Assembly (NCBI GenBank): GCA_038237225.1
Contig: JBBRYX010000016.1
Coordinates: 1-64,000 of the forward strand
Direction of reading: 5' to 3'
Length of the DNA: 64,000 nt
DNA from: DASVUC01 sp038237225
Lineage (GTDB): Bacteria; Planctomycetota; Phycisphaerae; Tepidisphaerales; Tepidisphaeraceae
Under the pieces are notes generated by a model. That model ran no database searches and was not told the origin of the DNA. It saw nothing but the letters and a program-made list of their open reading frames with translations. Both the position numbers and the translations under genes were made by a program. Position 1 is the stretch's first letter; every line of letters begins with the position of its first letter. Positions 1-7,624 of the stretch are shown in pieces.

Positions 1-228
1 AAACCATCCATGGCAAGCTCCGGCACGACAGACTTGAATGTTCAAAAACGCAAAGCTTTGCGACGAGGAAGATGTGTTAACCGATTCCGGCCTCGGGCGC
101 AACACCTAACGAGCGCCGAACATCAAATGCGGTTGCCCTGGGTCAGGAGTCGGTTCATGGAACGACTGGACCTGTGGGATTATGACGCCTTGAAACCAGG
201 GTCAGAAGCCGGCACCGATCCGGCGAAG

Positions 229-366
229 GACTTCTACTACTCGAATCAAGGCCAGGTGCTTGAAGAGCGCGAGAGTGGAGCCAGCGTCGCCAAACGGCAG
301 TACGTCTGGAGCGCGGTGTACGTGGATGCGATGGTCCTGCGCGATCAGGACAGCGGCACCGGTAAT
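229..366 (+). pseudogene. RHS-repeat core remnant
   Basis: About 46 codons read like the YD/RHS repeat core found near the end of RHS-associated core-domain proteins: segments such as YYSNQGQVLEERESG followed by RQYVWSAVYVDAMVLRD. In intact RHS proteins this lies inside a protein of over 1000 residues and is followed by further repeats and the core signature. Here the similarity starts and stops abruptly within an open frame (10-513) whose other parts show no RHS character. I read it as a decayed fragment of an RHS/YD-repeat gene. The rest of 1-588 shows nothing else I can support as a gene. Confidence 0.7.
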
Positions 367-588
367 TCAAAGGGGTCGCATGTCGAATGTCGAATCGGCG
401 ACCATCGTGGGCGGATAGCGAATCGACTTGCGACCCGTTATCCTCTCCCCAAGCTGCCCGTTCCTGATCCGCGACCCAATTCCTGCCCCATTCGTGCGAT
501 TCCCGACCCATAACCCTACCCCGCCCCCGCCCCCCGCTCCCATAAAACCGCCCGCTGGGCCGCTGTAGTGAAACAGTTCCCCCGCCTA

Positions 589-777
589 TGGGACGTTTCC
601 CGCTTAGGGATGGGACGCTCCCGCTTAAGGATGGGACGCTCCCGCTTAGGGATGGGACGCTCCCGCTTAGGGATGGGACGCTCCCGCTTAGGGATCGCTG
701 CCTCCCGCTTAGGGATGGAGAGCTCCCGCTGAAGGATGGAGGGTTCCCGCTTAGGCTTGGATCGTCCCCGCCCAAGC
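589..777. repeat. 21-bp tandem array 1 (about 9 units)
   Basis: Nine head-to-tail units, nearly all exactly 21 bp, with consensus atgggacgctcccgcttaggg minus its last base (positions 610-630 and 631-651 are typical). The first and last two units are more diverged. Each unit contains tccc and ggga five bases apart, so each could form a short hairpin. The unit length is a multiple of three, so every frame stays open and gives spurious heptapeptide-repeat ORFs on both strands. There are no unique spacers between units, so it is not a CRISPR array. It lies about 100 bp upstream of the oxidoreductase gene. Bases 778-880 hold no other recognisable feature. Confidence 0.9.
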
Positions 778-880
778 GGGAAAGCTTCATGCTTCACCAT
801 GGCCCGTTCCGGACTCGGGATGGACCCTGCTCTCGCTATTGGGGTTTCGTCCCGTTCCTCCTTCCCGCTATCATTTCCCC

Positions 881-2017
881 ATGCCCATTTCCCTTTCCCC
901 TTCGCGCCGCCAATTTCTCCAATCAACCCTCGCCTCCGCCGCCCTGGCCGCCGCTTCTCCAACACTCCTCGCCCAATCCCAGCCCGCCTCCGCTAAGAAA
1001 ATCGGCTACGCCCTCGTGGGTCTCGGCCAGCTCAACATCCACCAGATCCTCCCCGCCTTCGCGCACACCCAGAATTCCCGCCCCACCGCCCTGGTCTCCG
1101 GCCATCCCGAAAAGGCCCGGGCCCTCGCCAGGCAATACAACATCCCAGAGTCTTCGATCTACACCTACGAAACCTACGACAAGCTCAAAGACAACGCGGA
1201 AGTCGATGCCGTCTACATCGCCCTGCCCAACTCGATGCACGCCGAGTACACGATCCGCGCCGCCGCCGCCGGCAAGCACGTCTTCTGCGAAAAGCCCATG
1301 GCCAACACGCCCGAAGATTGCCGGAAAATGATCGACGCCTGCAAGAAAGCGGACCGCAAGCTCATGATCGGCTACCGCATGCGCTACGAGCCCCACACCA
1401 CCACCGCAATTGATCTCATCAAGTCCGGCTCTCTCGGCAAAGTAAAACTTATCCAATCCGTCCACTCCTTCAACATCGCCCCAACGCCCCCGCAATGGCG
1501 CCTGGATAAAAAGCGCTCCGGCGGCGGCCCCCTCGTCGACATCGGCATCTACTGCCTCAACGCCTGCCGCTATCTCACTGGTGAAGAACCCACCGAAATC
1601 ACCGCCCAGAACTTCCAGCCCACCGCCCCTGACTCCGACCCACGATTTAAGGACGTTGAAGAATCCACCGTCTTCACACTCAAATTCCCTTCCGGGATTC
1701 TCGCCACCTGCTCCACCAGCTACGCCCATATGTACGAAGGCCGGGCCACCGTTTACTGCGAAAAAGGCACGGTCGATCTCAACCCCGCCTTCCCCTACCA
1801 AGGCGTCCGGCTCAAATCCCGAACCCGCGAAGGCATCAAAAACTACGAAGAAATCCCCGACGTCGATCAGTTCGCGAAGGAGCTCGAGCACTTCTCGCAG
1901 TGCCTGCTCGAAAACAAAACCCCGCGAACCCCCGGAGAGGAAGGCCTCAAAGACGTCAGGCTAATCCAGTCCATCTACCAAGCCGCCAGTTCCTCCAAAA
2001 CAGTCCACGTTGAATAG
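881..2017 (+). CDS. Gfo/Idh/MocA-family oxidoreductase, GFOR-like, Tat-exported
   Basis: NAD(P)-dependent sugar-type oxidoreductase of 378 residues. The start at 881 gives a twin-arginine leader (SRRQFLQS, residues 8-15, then an Ala/Leu-rich segment), implying folded export with bound cofactor. A longer reading from a TTG at 839 would hide this leader. The Rossmann motif GLGQLNIHQ follows at 48-56 and the family EKP motif is at 137-139. The segment GGGPLVDIGIYCLNACRYLTG resembles glucose-fructose oxidoreductase more than classical inositol dehydrogenase. Substrate is unknown. It stands alone, with the 21-bp array upstream and a REP-like palindrome just downstream. Confidence 0.88.
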   Translation: MPISLSPSRRQFLQSTLASAALAAASPTLLAQSQPASAKKIGYALVGLGQLNIHQILPAFAHTQNSRPTALVSGHPEKARALARQYNIPESSIYTYETYDKLKDNAEVDAVYIALPNSMHAEYTIRAAAAGKHVFCEKPMANTPEDCRKMIDACKKADRKLMIGYRMRYEPHTTTAIDLIKSGSLGKVKLIQSVHSFNIAPTPPQWRLDKKRSGGGPLVDIGIYCLNACRYLTGEEPTEITAQNFQPTAPDSDPRFKDVEESTVFTLKFPSGILATCSTSYAHMYEGRATVYCEKGTVDLNPAFPYQGVRLKSRTREGIKNYEEIPDVDQFAKELEHFSQCLLENKTPRTPGEEGLKDVRLIQSIYQAASSSKTVHVE

Positions 2018-2035
2018 TCCCCGCAAGCAGCGAAG

Positions 2036-2072
2036 GTTTTAGCCGCGCGGCGGAAGCCCGCGGTCCTCGACC
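2036..2072. repeat. REP-like palindrome, family A, copy 1
   Basis: A GC-rich interspersed sequence containing tagccgcgcggcggaagccc followed by gcggtcc. The same stretch recurs almost exactly at 2466-2502, so the two copies bracket the UPF0175 gene. The central part can fold as an imperfect palindrome. It may act as a transcript end signal for the oxidoreductase. Confidence 0.75.
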
Positions 2073-2095
2073 GAAATAAACTCTCCCCCATATGC

Positions 2096-2101
2096 TATAC
2101 T
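2096..2101 (+). promoter_or_regulatory. possible -10 box for the UPF0175 module
   Basis: TATACT lies 16 bp before the ATG at 2118, in AT-richer sequence than its surroundings. No convincing -35 box is visible at the usual spacing, so the call rests on the -10 match alone. Confidence 0.3.
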
Positions 2102-2117
2102 TCCCCAGAGCAAACCC

Positions 2118-2384
2118 ATGTCCATCACCTTTGGCCTACCCCCCGACCTCGAACAAAACCTCCGCGAAAAGCTCGGCGATCTCGATCAAGCCGTGAAGCA
2201 AGCAGCGCTCATTGAACTCTATCGCGAGGACAAAATCTCCCAACGCGACCTCGGCCAAGCGCTCAACCTCGACCGCTTCGAGGTGGACGCACTTTTGAAA
2301 AAGCACAATGTCACGGAGGATCTTCCAACTCTCGAGGAATTGAATCGCGATTTCGAGAAGCTGAGCAGGCTGGTTGAAAAGTGA
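2118..2384 (+). CDS. UPF0175-family antitoxin-like protein
   Basis: Small protein of 88 residues with the UPF0175 pattern: a helical region with AALIELYREDKISQRDLGQAL followed by a DNA-binding-like turn and VDALLKKHNV. UPF0175 genes usually sit directly before a DUF3368/PIN nuclease gene and are thought to be its antitoxin. Here the stop codon overlaps a GTG (GTGA) that begins a recognisable but truncated DUF3368 start, so the gene now appears to be an orphan antitoxin. It is bracketed by two copies of a REP-like palindrome. Confidence 0.8.
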   Translation: MSITFGLPPDLEQNLREKLGDLDQAVKQAALIELYREDKISQRDLGQALNLDRFEVDALLKKHNVTEDLPTLEELNRDFEKLSRLVEK

Positions 2385-2473
2385 TCGTCGTCGCCGATAC
2401 CTCACCGCTCAATTACCCCCACAGCCGCTCCCTTCGCAGATACCTCAGGAACCCCGAACACCGCCAGGTTTAG
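2381..2473 (+). pseudogene. truncated DUF3368/PIN toxin
   Basis: The frame begins at a GTG overlapping the antitoxin stop and reads VIVVADTSPLNY, the standard N-terminus of DUF3368 PIN-like toxins (the Asp is the first metal ligand). After twelve residues the similarity ends: the frame runs on as PHSRSLRRYLRNPEHRQV and stops at a TAG that is part of the second REP-like palindrome. Intact family members have roughly 150-170 residues, so the catalytic domain is gone. Confidence 0.72.
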
Positions 2474-2502
2474 CCGCGCGGCGGAAGCCCGCGGTCCGAT
2501 TG
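2466..2502. repeat. REP-like palindrome, family A, copy 2
   Basis: Near-identical to 2036-2072 over about 30 bp and in the same orientation. Its first bases supply the stop codon that ends the toxin remnant. Recombination or insertion involving this element is a plausible cause of the toxin's truncation. Confidence 0.75.
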
Positions 2503-2528
2503 CCGACCTGAGCACCGAGATCTCGTAG

Positions 2529-2548
2529 GGGCGACACTTGTGTCGCCC
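2529..2548. repeat. short perfect hairpin, REP-like family B
   Basis: gggcgacac and gtgtcgccc form a perfect 9-bp stem around a 2-base loop. A sister with compensating changes (gggcgacgc / gcgtcgccc) is at 29650-29669, so the structure rather than the exact sequence is kept. The remaining spacer to 2740 shows no other feature. Confidence 0.7.
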
Positions 2549-2740
2549 TGCTTTGTTACACCACGAAGAGGGCCACGCAACCGTAGTCCGGCAAATGTTA
2601 GCTTACGCCCCATTAGCAATTTCTTTGCCCCGCAGTTCGTTTGAATCCGCCAAAATTTCATGACAATTCCCTCGCCTTTCTGCTTGAGCCCCTATAAAAT
2701 CGAGGCCGGTGCAAATTACGATCAACCGCAGGAGCCGCCC

Positions 2741-3640
2741 ATGCCCGCAGTACCTTCGTCCAAACGCCGGGGCTTCACCCTTGTCGAGCTGCTCGTTGTT
2801 ATTGGGATCATCGCCGTGCTGATTGGTATCCTGCTCCCCGCCCTCAATTCCGCACGCCGAAGCGCCGCTACGGTCGCATGTCTTTCCAACCTGCGCCAGC
2901 TCGCCTACGCCTTTCAAATGTACGCGGGTTCAAATCGAAATGCGCTTCCAGTGATCAGGCAGGACAATCCAGACTTCAATAATATCCCCGGCAACACCGC
3001 CAACGGCGAAAAAGTGACCAACGTCTACTGGACTGACCAACTCCTCCCCTATGCCATGCCCGGTTTCAAAACCATCTTTGCATGGACCAGCCCTGAGGAT
3101 GGTGTACGGTACAAGAAAAGTCCTCTTTGGTGTCCCACCTGGGCCAAAGATCGTGAAGACATCGATCCGTACAAGAACCCAAATACCGACCGCTTTCGCA
3201 CCGGGTACGCACCCAATCAATGGCCCACCTTCCGGCCCGACTATCCCGCTGGCGCAGCCTTTGTCCCCGCAAAGGAAGCAAACTGGCGAGGCAATGGCAG
3301 CGTCGGTCGATATTTTAAGAAATCCGAATATGTTGACCCTTCAAATCACTTACTCATTGCAGAGTCGAATTTCTGGTTTATTGGCTTCAGCCTCACCGAC
3401 GCCAAGGGCACCCTCTCAGGCCAAAACGTCGACATCAATACTTGGTTCACCAGCGGCAGCCCCGTGGGCTCAATGAACATCGATCGATTCCGCCACGGCA
3501 AATACCCCAGTAACAACGGCGCCGTCTACGCCACCACGGGCGGCCTGGTGAAGTACAACATTATGTACGCCGATGGCCACGCCAACACCTCCAGCGACCC
3601 CGCCGACGCTTATCGCGGCATCCGGATGCGATACCCGTAA
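2741..3640 (+). CDS. H-X9-DG prepilin-like secreted protein
   Basis: A 299-residue protein with a type IV prepilin leader: short basic segment SSKRR, then GFTLVELLVVIGIIAVLIGI, the Gly/Phe processing site and hydrophobic helix. The C-terminal part has RFRHGKYPSNN and, further on, YADGHANTS, the H-X9-DG-like signature common in planctomycete pseudopilin-like proteins. The start at 2741 is preceded by aggag and puts the leader at the usual distance. It is an orphan here. It resembles the protein encoded at 3968, so the pair may be an old duplication. Confidence 0.88.
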   Translation: MPAVPSSKRRGFTLVELLVVIGIIAVLIGILLPALNSARRSAATVACLSNLRQLAYAFQMYAGSNRNALPVIRQDNPDFNNIPGNTANGEKVTNVYWTDQLLPYAMPGFKTIFAWTSPEDGVRYKKSPLWCPTWAKDREDIDPYKNPNTDRFRTGYAPNQWPTFRPDYPAGAAFVPAKEANWRGNGSVGRYFKKSEYVDPSNHLLIAESNFWFIGFSLTDAKGTLSGQNVDINTWFTSGSPVGSMNIDRFRHGKYPSNNGAVYATTGGLVKYNIMYADGHANTSSDPADAYRGIRMRYP

Positions 3641-3785
3641 CCGTCGCCAAACCTGATGCGTACGCCGAAATGCGCGCCATGCGCAAGTTCTACGAGTACG
3701 TGACAGCAAAGCGGAATAAGGGCAATCCTGTTCGGCACTCGCCTTGCAATAATCATCAGTCGCGTCCTTTTTTGCTCGTCGGATG

Positions 3786-3843
3786 AGCCGCGACCGCGGG
3801 GAGCGTTCTCCCAATCAAAACCCGCTCCCTCCCAGTCGCGGCT
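3786..3843. repeat. imperfect inverted repeat, REP-like family C
   Basis: agccgcgac at the left and gtcgcggct at the right are perfect complements, with ggagcg and cgctcc paired further in. The region 3641-3967 between the two H-X9-DG genes holds this element and no gene I can recognise. Confidence 0.65.
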
Positions 3844-3901
3844 AACAACTAACAACCTGAAGCCGCCAAATAATTGTTTCCCTTCCCCGGAGCTTTTGCT
3901 A

Positions 3902-3907
3902 TATAAT
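3902..3907 (+). promoter_or_regulatory. possible -10 box for the second H-X9-DG gene
   Basis: A perfect TATAAT lies about 60 bp upstream of the ATG at 3968. The best -35 candidate, ttgttt at 3874-3879, is about 22 bp away, further than ideal, so only the -10 part is persuasive. Confidence 0.35.
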
Positions 3908-3967
3908 CGCTTCCGACCTCAAATGTTTCAGAAGATTTCCGGGCACCTTGTACTCGTGAGGACCAAC

Positions 3968-4933
3968 ATGACCACTCGCCCATCTCCCCGACTTCGTCCC
4001 GCGTTCACGCTCGTCGAACTGCCTGCAATGAGCAGAGGCAAACGTGGCGCGTTTACTCTGGTCGAATTGCTCGTCGTCATCGGCATCATCGCCGTCCTCA
4101 TCGGCATCCTCCTTCCCGTACTGTCCTCCGCGCGCAGAACTGCGAACATTACGAAATGCTCTTCTGCGCTTCGGCAGATTGCTTACGCCTTCACCATGTA
4201 CTCAAAAGAAAACCGCGATATGTATCCGGTCATTAAGTGGGAGAGGCCTGACCTGATCGCCAAGGGCTTCGACAGTGCGAAGGCGTCCAACTACTGGCAA
4301 GACTTTCTCCTGCCTTACGCAGCTCGCAACAATGCGGAAACAAGAGACCAGCAAAACGCCACAAGCAGTGATCCAGCGTCTCAGGCGCAGATCCGCATAA
4401 AGAAATCGGTCTTCTGGGGGTGCCCCAACTGGGCGGGATCTCGCGGCGGCCAGAATGAATGGCTCGATCAGGAAGGCATCAGCCTTTACGACACCGGCTA
4501 TTGCATGAATCCCTACCCGTTCTTTACCCGGCAAACCGGCGGATATTCGACGTGGAAAGATCAAACCGCGATGGATGCCAAGGGGAATATCCAGGGCAAG
4601 TGGTACAACTATCGCAAGTGGTCTCCTTATGCAGACAAGTGCCTCGTGATTGAGAACACCTTCTGGTATTTGATGGTTGTGCCCACCGATCCCGCCGCTG
4701 CTGAGCCCAGAGTCCAACCTCAACCGTTCAGCGGCCGAACCCTCCCCACCCAAGCCGGCGGAAATAACATCGATCGCTACCGTCATGGAAAGTACCCGCG
4801 GAACGACGGAACGAATTTTCTTGACAACGGTGGCGGCCAGGTCAAATTGAACATCCTCTATGGTGATGGGCACGTCGATCTCGCCATCAATATGAAAACC
4901 GTCTACAAATCCTTCATCCTCCGCGACCCCTGA
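3968..4933 (+). CDS. H-X9-DG prepilin-like protein with doubled processing motif
   Basis: A 321-residue pseudopilin-like protein. Its N-terminus contains the prepilin processing motif twice: AFTLVEL at residues 12-18, a basic linker PAMSRGKRG, then AFTLVELLVVIGIIAVLIGI with the full hydrophobic helix. Only the second copy is followed by a membrane helix. The ATG at 3968 has a gagg ribosome site 8 bp upstream. An internal ATG at 4028 would give an ordinary short leader but has no visible ribosome site. The C-terminal half has RYRHGKYPRND and YGDGHVDLA, the H-X9-DG-type signature. Confidence 0.88.
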   Translation: MTTRPSPRLRPAFTLVELPAMSRGKRGAFTLVELLVVIGIIAVLIGILLPVLSSARRTANITKCSSALRQIAYAFTMYSKENRDMYPVIKWERPDLIAKGFDSAKASNYWQDFLLPYAARNNAETRDQQNATSSDPASQAQIRIKKSVFWGCPNWAGSRGGQNEWLDQEGISLYDTGYCMNPYPFFTRQTGGYSTWKDQTAMDAKGNIQGKWYNYRKWSPYADKCLVIENTFWYLMVVPTDPAAAEPRVQPQPFSGRTLPTQAGGNNIDRYRHGKYPRNDGTNFLDNGGGQVKLNILYGDGHVDLAINMKTVYKSFILRDP

Positions 4934-5147
4934 TGCCCGCCGTTCCCAATCCCGCAAACCTCAAAGTCCCGTAAATCCGGGGCTTTCTGCCTTCCGGAAT
5001 CTCTCCTTGACCGAACGTCCCCGTTTTGAGAGATCAGAAAAAAAAGGGATCAGGAATGGGGATAAGTACATTTGATTGCTTAAGCCCATTTGATTGCTCC
5101 CCGTTGGTTTACCGCGACCCGCCGCTCGGGTAGGATCCATCTCTCAA

Positions 5148-5480
5148 ATGCGATTGCCGGATGGCAACCAGGCGATTGTCGAAGATCGAAAACTGTTGCA
5201 CTACGTCCTCAGTCCATCGCACCCCCATGGCCGCACGCATGCTCACCTCTTCGATCGTTTGCTTGGTGTCAATCTCAGCAACGAGGACGTGCTGCGCGAA
5301 GCGCTTTTAAGAGCCGCTGCTAACGAAGACGCATTCCCTACGGAAACGTCGGAATTTGGGCAGAAATATGAGGTTCGATTCTCGCTTAAGGGCCCCCGAG
5401 GAAGATATACTGTGCTGAGCGTATGGATAGTTGATTCCGAGCAGTCGGCCCCGCGGCTTGTGACCGCTTACATCGAGTAA
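5148..5480 (+). CDS. DUF6883-like small protein
   Basis: A 110-residue protein beginning MRLPDGNQAIVEDRKLLHYVL, with SPSHPHGRTHAHLFDRLLG and a C-terminal segment YEVRFSLKGPRGRYTVLSVW. This pattern matches the DUF6883 family of uncharacterised bacterial proteins. The start at 5148 was chosen because similarity begins there; a longer frame upstream looks random. It ends 2 bp before the next gene, a DUF4926-like protein. Such pairs recur in bacteria and look like a two-component module, perhaps toxin-antitoxin or immunity, but no function is established from the sequence. Confidence 0.72.
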   Translation: MRLPDGNQAIVEDRKLLHYVLSPSHPHGRTHAHLFDRLLGVNLSNEDVLREALLRAAANEDAFPTETSEFGQKYEVRFSLKGPRGRYTVLSVWIVDSEQSAPRLVTAYIE

Positions 5481-5482
5481 AC

Positions 5483-5704
5483 ATGCCCGAAGGTCTGAAC
5501 GAACTCGATCTGGTCGCTTTGGTCCGGCCCCTGCCCGATCATGGATTGACCATCGGTCAGACCGGAACCATCGTATACGTTCATGACCGCGGCGAAGCCT
5601 TCGAGGTCGAATTCCCGCTTGCGCCCCGCAGTTCGCTCGTGCTCACCATCAGGCCGGAACAAATCATCAAGCTCAAAGGACTTCCCGCCGCCTCCGTTGT
5701 GTGA
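5483..5704 (+). CDS. DUF4926-like small protein
   Basis: A 73-residue protein, LNELDLVALVRPLPDHGLTIG followed by QTGTIVYVHDRGEAFEVEF, which has the beta-rich SH3-like pattern of DUF4926. It is separated by only 2 bp from the DUF6883-like gene, so the two are almost certainly co-translated. It is probably the partner of that protein. Its function is unknown. Confidence 0.72.
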   Translation: MPEGLNELDLVALVRPLPDHGLTIGQTGTIVYVHDRGEAFEVEFPLAPRSSLVLTIRPEQIIKLKGLPAASVV

Positions 5705-5791
5705 GCATTGCCGTCACCTGCCAGCGCGGCATCATTGCCATCCACGGCGATTCGTGATCCACCCAAATCAAAAGATGCTATAGTCTGGGGC

Positions 5792-6037
5792 ATGGTCGCC
5801 ATTAAAGGTCATTTTGATGGAAAAGTGTTCGTGCCTGAGGAGCCGGTAGACCTCCCGCGCGGGCAGTCGGTGATCCTGCATATTGCCACCGCCCCCGGCA
5901 ACGGGTCGCCACGCGGCGAGCAGCATGTTCTGGATTGGGTGGTCGAGAATCTCGTCGCCAAGACGGATCTGCCCTCCGACGGCTCGGTGGAGCACGATCA
6001 TTATCTCTACGGCAACCCGAAGCGCCCGATCGAATGA
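5792..6037 (+). CDS. antitoxin of a PIN toxin pair
   Basis: An 81-residue protein starting MVAIKGHFDGKVFVPEEPVDLP, a beta-strand opening seen in antitoxins paired with PIN nucleases, and ending in an acidic tail LPSDGSVEHDHYLYGNPKRP. The start at 5792 is preceded by tatagt, a possible -10 box. Its TGA overlaps the ATG of the toxin gene (ATGA), so the two were translationally coupled. The toxin frame is broken, leaving this antitoxin apparently without an active partner. Confidence 0.75.
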   Translation: MVAIKGHFDGKVFVPEEPVDLPRGQSVILHIATAPGNGSPRGEQHVLDWVVENLVAKTDLPSDGSVEHDHYLYGNPKRPIE

Positions 6038-6475
6038 AGGTCTCGCCCCACGTACTTCGCCGACACCTCTTTCTGGATTGCTCTTCTCGAAGTCGGCGAT
6101 CAGTACCATGCACGCGCGCTCGCGTGGCAGCAGAATGTTGTCGCCACCCATGCCTTTCTTATCACGACGGAGGCGGTCATGTGGGAGGTGCTCAATTACT
6201 TTGCCGTTCCCGCCACGCGCTCGCGTGCCGTTCGACTCTATCATGCTTGCCGCAATCGGCAGGAGATCAGCGTGCATCATTTTCAAGCGGATCAGAGCGA
6301 AGCTGCCGTGCGCCTTTATGAGTCTCGCCCCGACAAGTCCTGGGGAATCACGGATTGCCTATCGTTTGAGATCATGCGGATCCTGAGCGATACCAAGGCA
6401 CTGTCTACCGATCATCACTTTGAACAAGCGGGCTTTGAAGCCCTCCTCCTCCGTGATCCCGTTCCGTCACCATGA
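6034..6475 (+). pseudogene. PIN-domain toxin (VapC-like) with a one-base frameshift
   Basis: Starting at the ATG that overlaps the antitoxin stop, the frame reads MKVSP and then leaves the PIN sequence. Removing one C from the CCCC run at 6046-6049 restores MKVSPTYFADTSFWIALLEV and a full PIN domain to 6475. The acidic residues of the family are all present: FADTS, TTEAVMWE, ITDCLSF and STDHHF. The frame would be about 146 residues, normal for the family. No alternative start precedes FADTS in the second frame. The break is either recent inactivation or a sequencing error, because everything else looks well preserved. Confidence 0.8.
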
Positions 6476-6549
6476 TTTGCTCCTCAGCCTTTACTCCCCT
6501 CCCCCCTTCCCGTACCATCCCGCCTCGCTTTTTTTCACAAGGAAATCCG

Positions 6550-7572
6550 ATGCCCGAGCCGCTGAAAATGGTCTACGAACAAGATGCACCCATGGATGCC
6601 CTGAAGGGCAAAACCGTCGCCATCCTTGGCTACGGCTCGCAGGGTCACGCCCACGCGCAGAATCTTCGCGACTCGGGCGTGAAGGTCATCGTTGCGAACC
6701 GAAAGGATTCCTCCAACGGCCGCCTCGCGACCGAGCATGGCTTCGATCCGATGAGCGTGGATGACGCTGTCAAGCAGGCGGATCTCCTCGTGATCACTCT
6801 GCCGGATGAAGTTCAACCGGAGGTCTACAACAAGTCGATCAAACCAAATCTTAAAGCCGGCAAAACTCTCGGCGTCACCCACGGTTTTAACGTCCACTTC
6901 AAGACCATCGAACTCCCCAAAGACGTCGACATCATCCTCGTCGCCCCCAAAGGCCCCGGCCACCTCGTTCGATCCGAATTCGAAAAAGGCGGCGGCGTTC
7001 CGTGTCTTCTCGCCGTCCATCAGGACGCGAGCGGAACGGCGCGAGCCACCGGTTTAGCCTGGGCGCGAGGCATCGGCGGCGCCCGCGCCGGTGTCATCGA
7101 GACCACCTTCAAGGACGAGTGCGAAACCGATCTTTTTGGCGAACAAGCCGTCCTTTGCGGCGGTCTCTCCGCACTCATCAAAGCCGGTTTCGAAACCCTC
7201 ATCGAAGCCGGTTATCCTCCCGAGATGGCTTACTTCGAATGCGTCCATGAAGTCAAACTCATCGTCGATCTGATCTACCAGGGCGGCTTGGATTACATGC
7301 GCTACAGCATCAGCAACACCGCCGAATACGGCGATCTCACGAGGGGCGCAAGACTGATCAACGCGCAGACCAAGGCCGAGATGAAAAAGATCCTGAGCGA
7401 AATCCAGTCCGGCCAATTCGCCAAGGAATGGCGCGCCGAATACGAGGGAGGCATGAAAAACTTCAAACGCCTTTATGAACAAGACAACTCCCATCCGGTG
7501 GAGGTCACGGGACGCAAGCTGCGAAAGATGATGCCTTGGTTGAAAGCCAAGGAACCGCCCAAACAATCCTAA
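6550..7572 (+). CDS. ilvC: ketol-acid reductoisomerase
   Basis: Converts acetolactate or acetohydroxybutyrate to the dihydroxy acids of valine, leucine and isoleucine synthesis, in the cytoplasm. It has 340 residues, the size of the short class I enzymes. The NADP-binding motif GYGSQGHAHAQNLRDSG lies near residues 24-40, KGPGHLVRSEFEKGGGVPCL in the middle, and ETDLFGEQAVLCGG with the acidic metal ligands begins the knotted helical domain. The ATG at 6550 has an aagga ribosome site. No other ilv gene is nearby. Confidence 0.96.
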   Translation: MPEPLKMVYEQDAPMDALKGKTVAILGYGSQGHAHAQNLRDSGVKVIVANRKDSSNGRLATEHGFDPMSVDDAVKQADLLVITLPDEVQPEVYNKSIKPNLKAGKTLGVTHGFNVHFKTIELPKDVDIILVAPKGPGHLVRSEFEKGGGVPCLLAVHQDASGTARATGLAWARGIGGARAGVIETTFKDECETDLFGEQAVLCGGLSALIKAGFETLIEAGYPPEMAYFECVHEVKLIVDLIYQGGLDYMRYSISNTAEYGDLTRGARLINAQTKAEMKKILSEIQSGQFAKEWRAEYEGGMKNFKRLYEQDNSHPVEVTGRKLRKMMPWLKAKEPPKQS

Positions 7573-7624
7573 AACTCAACGGCGCGTGCCGCTTCAGCGG
7601 GATGCGTCTTTTCAAGGAGCAATC

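Noticed and set aside
10..513. Intact 167-residue gene over the RHS fragment
   Set aside because: Only about a quarter has RHS similarity; the ends have low-complexity, non-protein-like composition.
155..965. Long overlapping ORFs over array 1 on both strands
   Set aside because: They are products of a 21-bp period keeping all frames open; composition is purely the repeat, with no ribosome site or family match.
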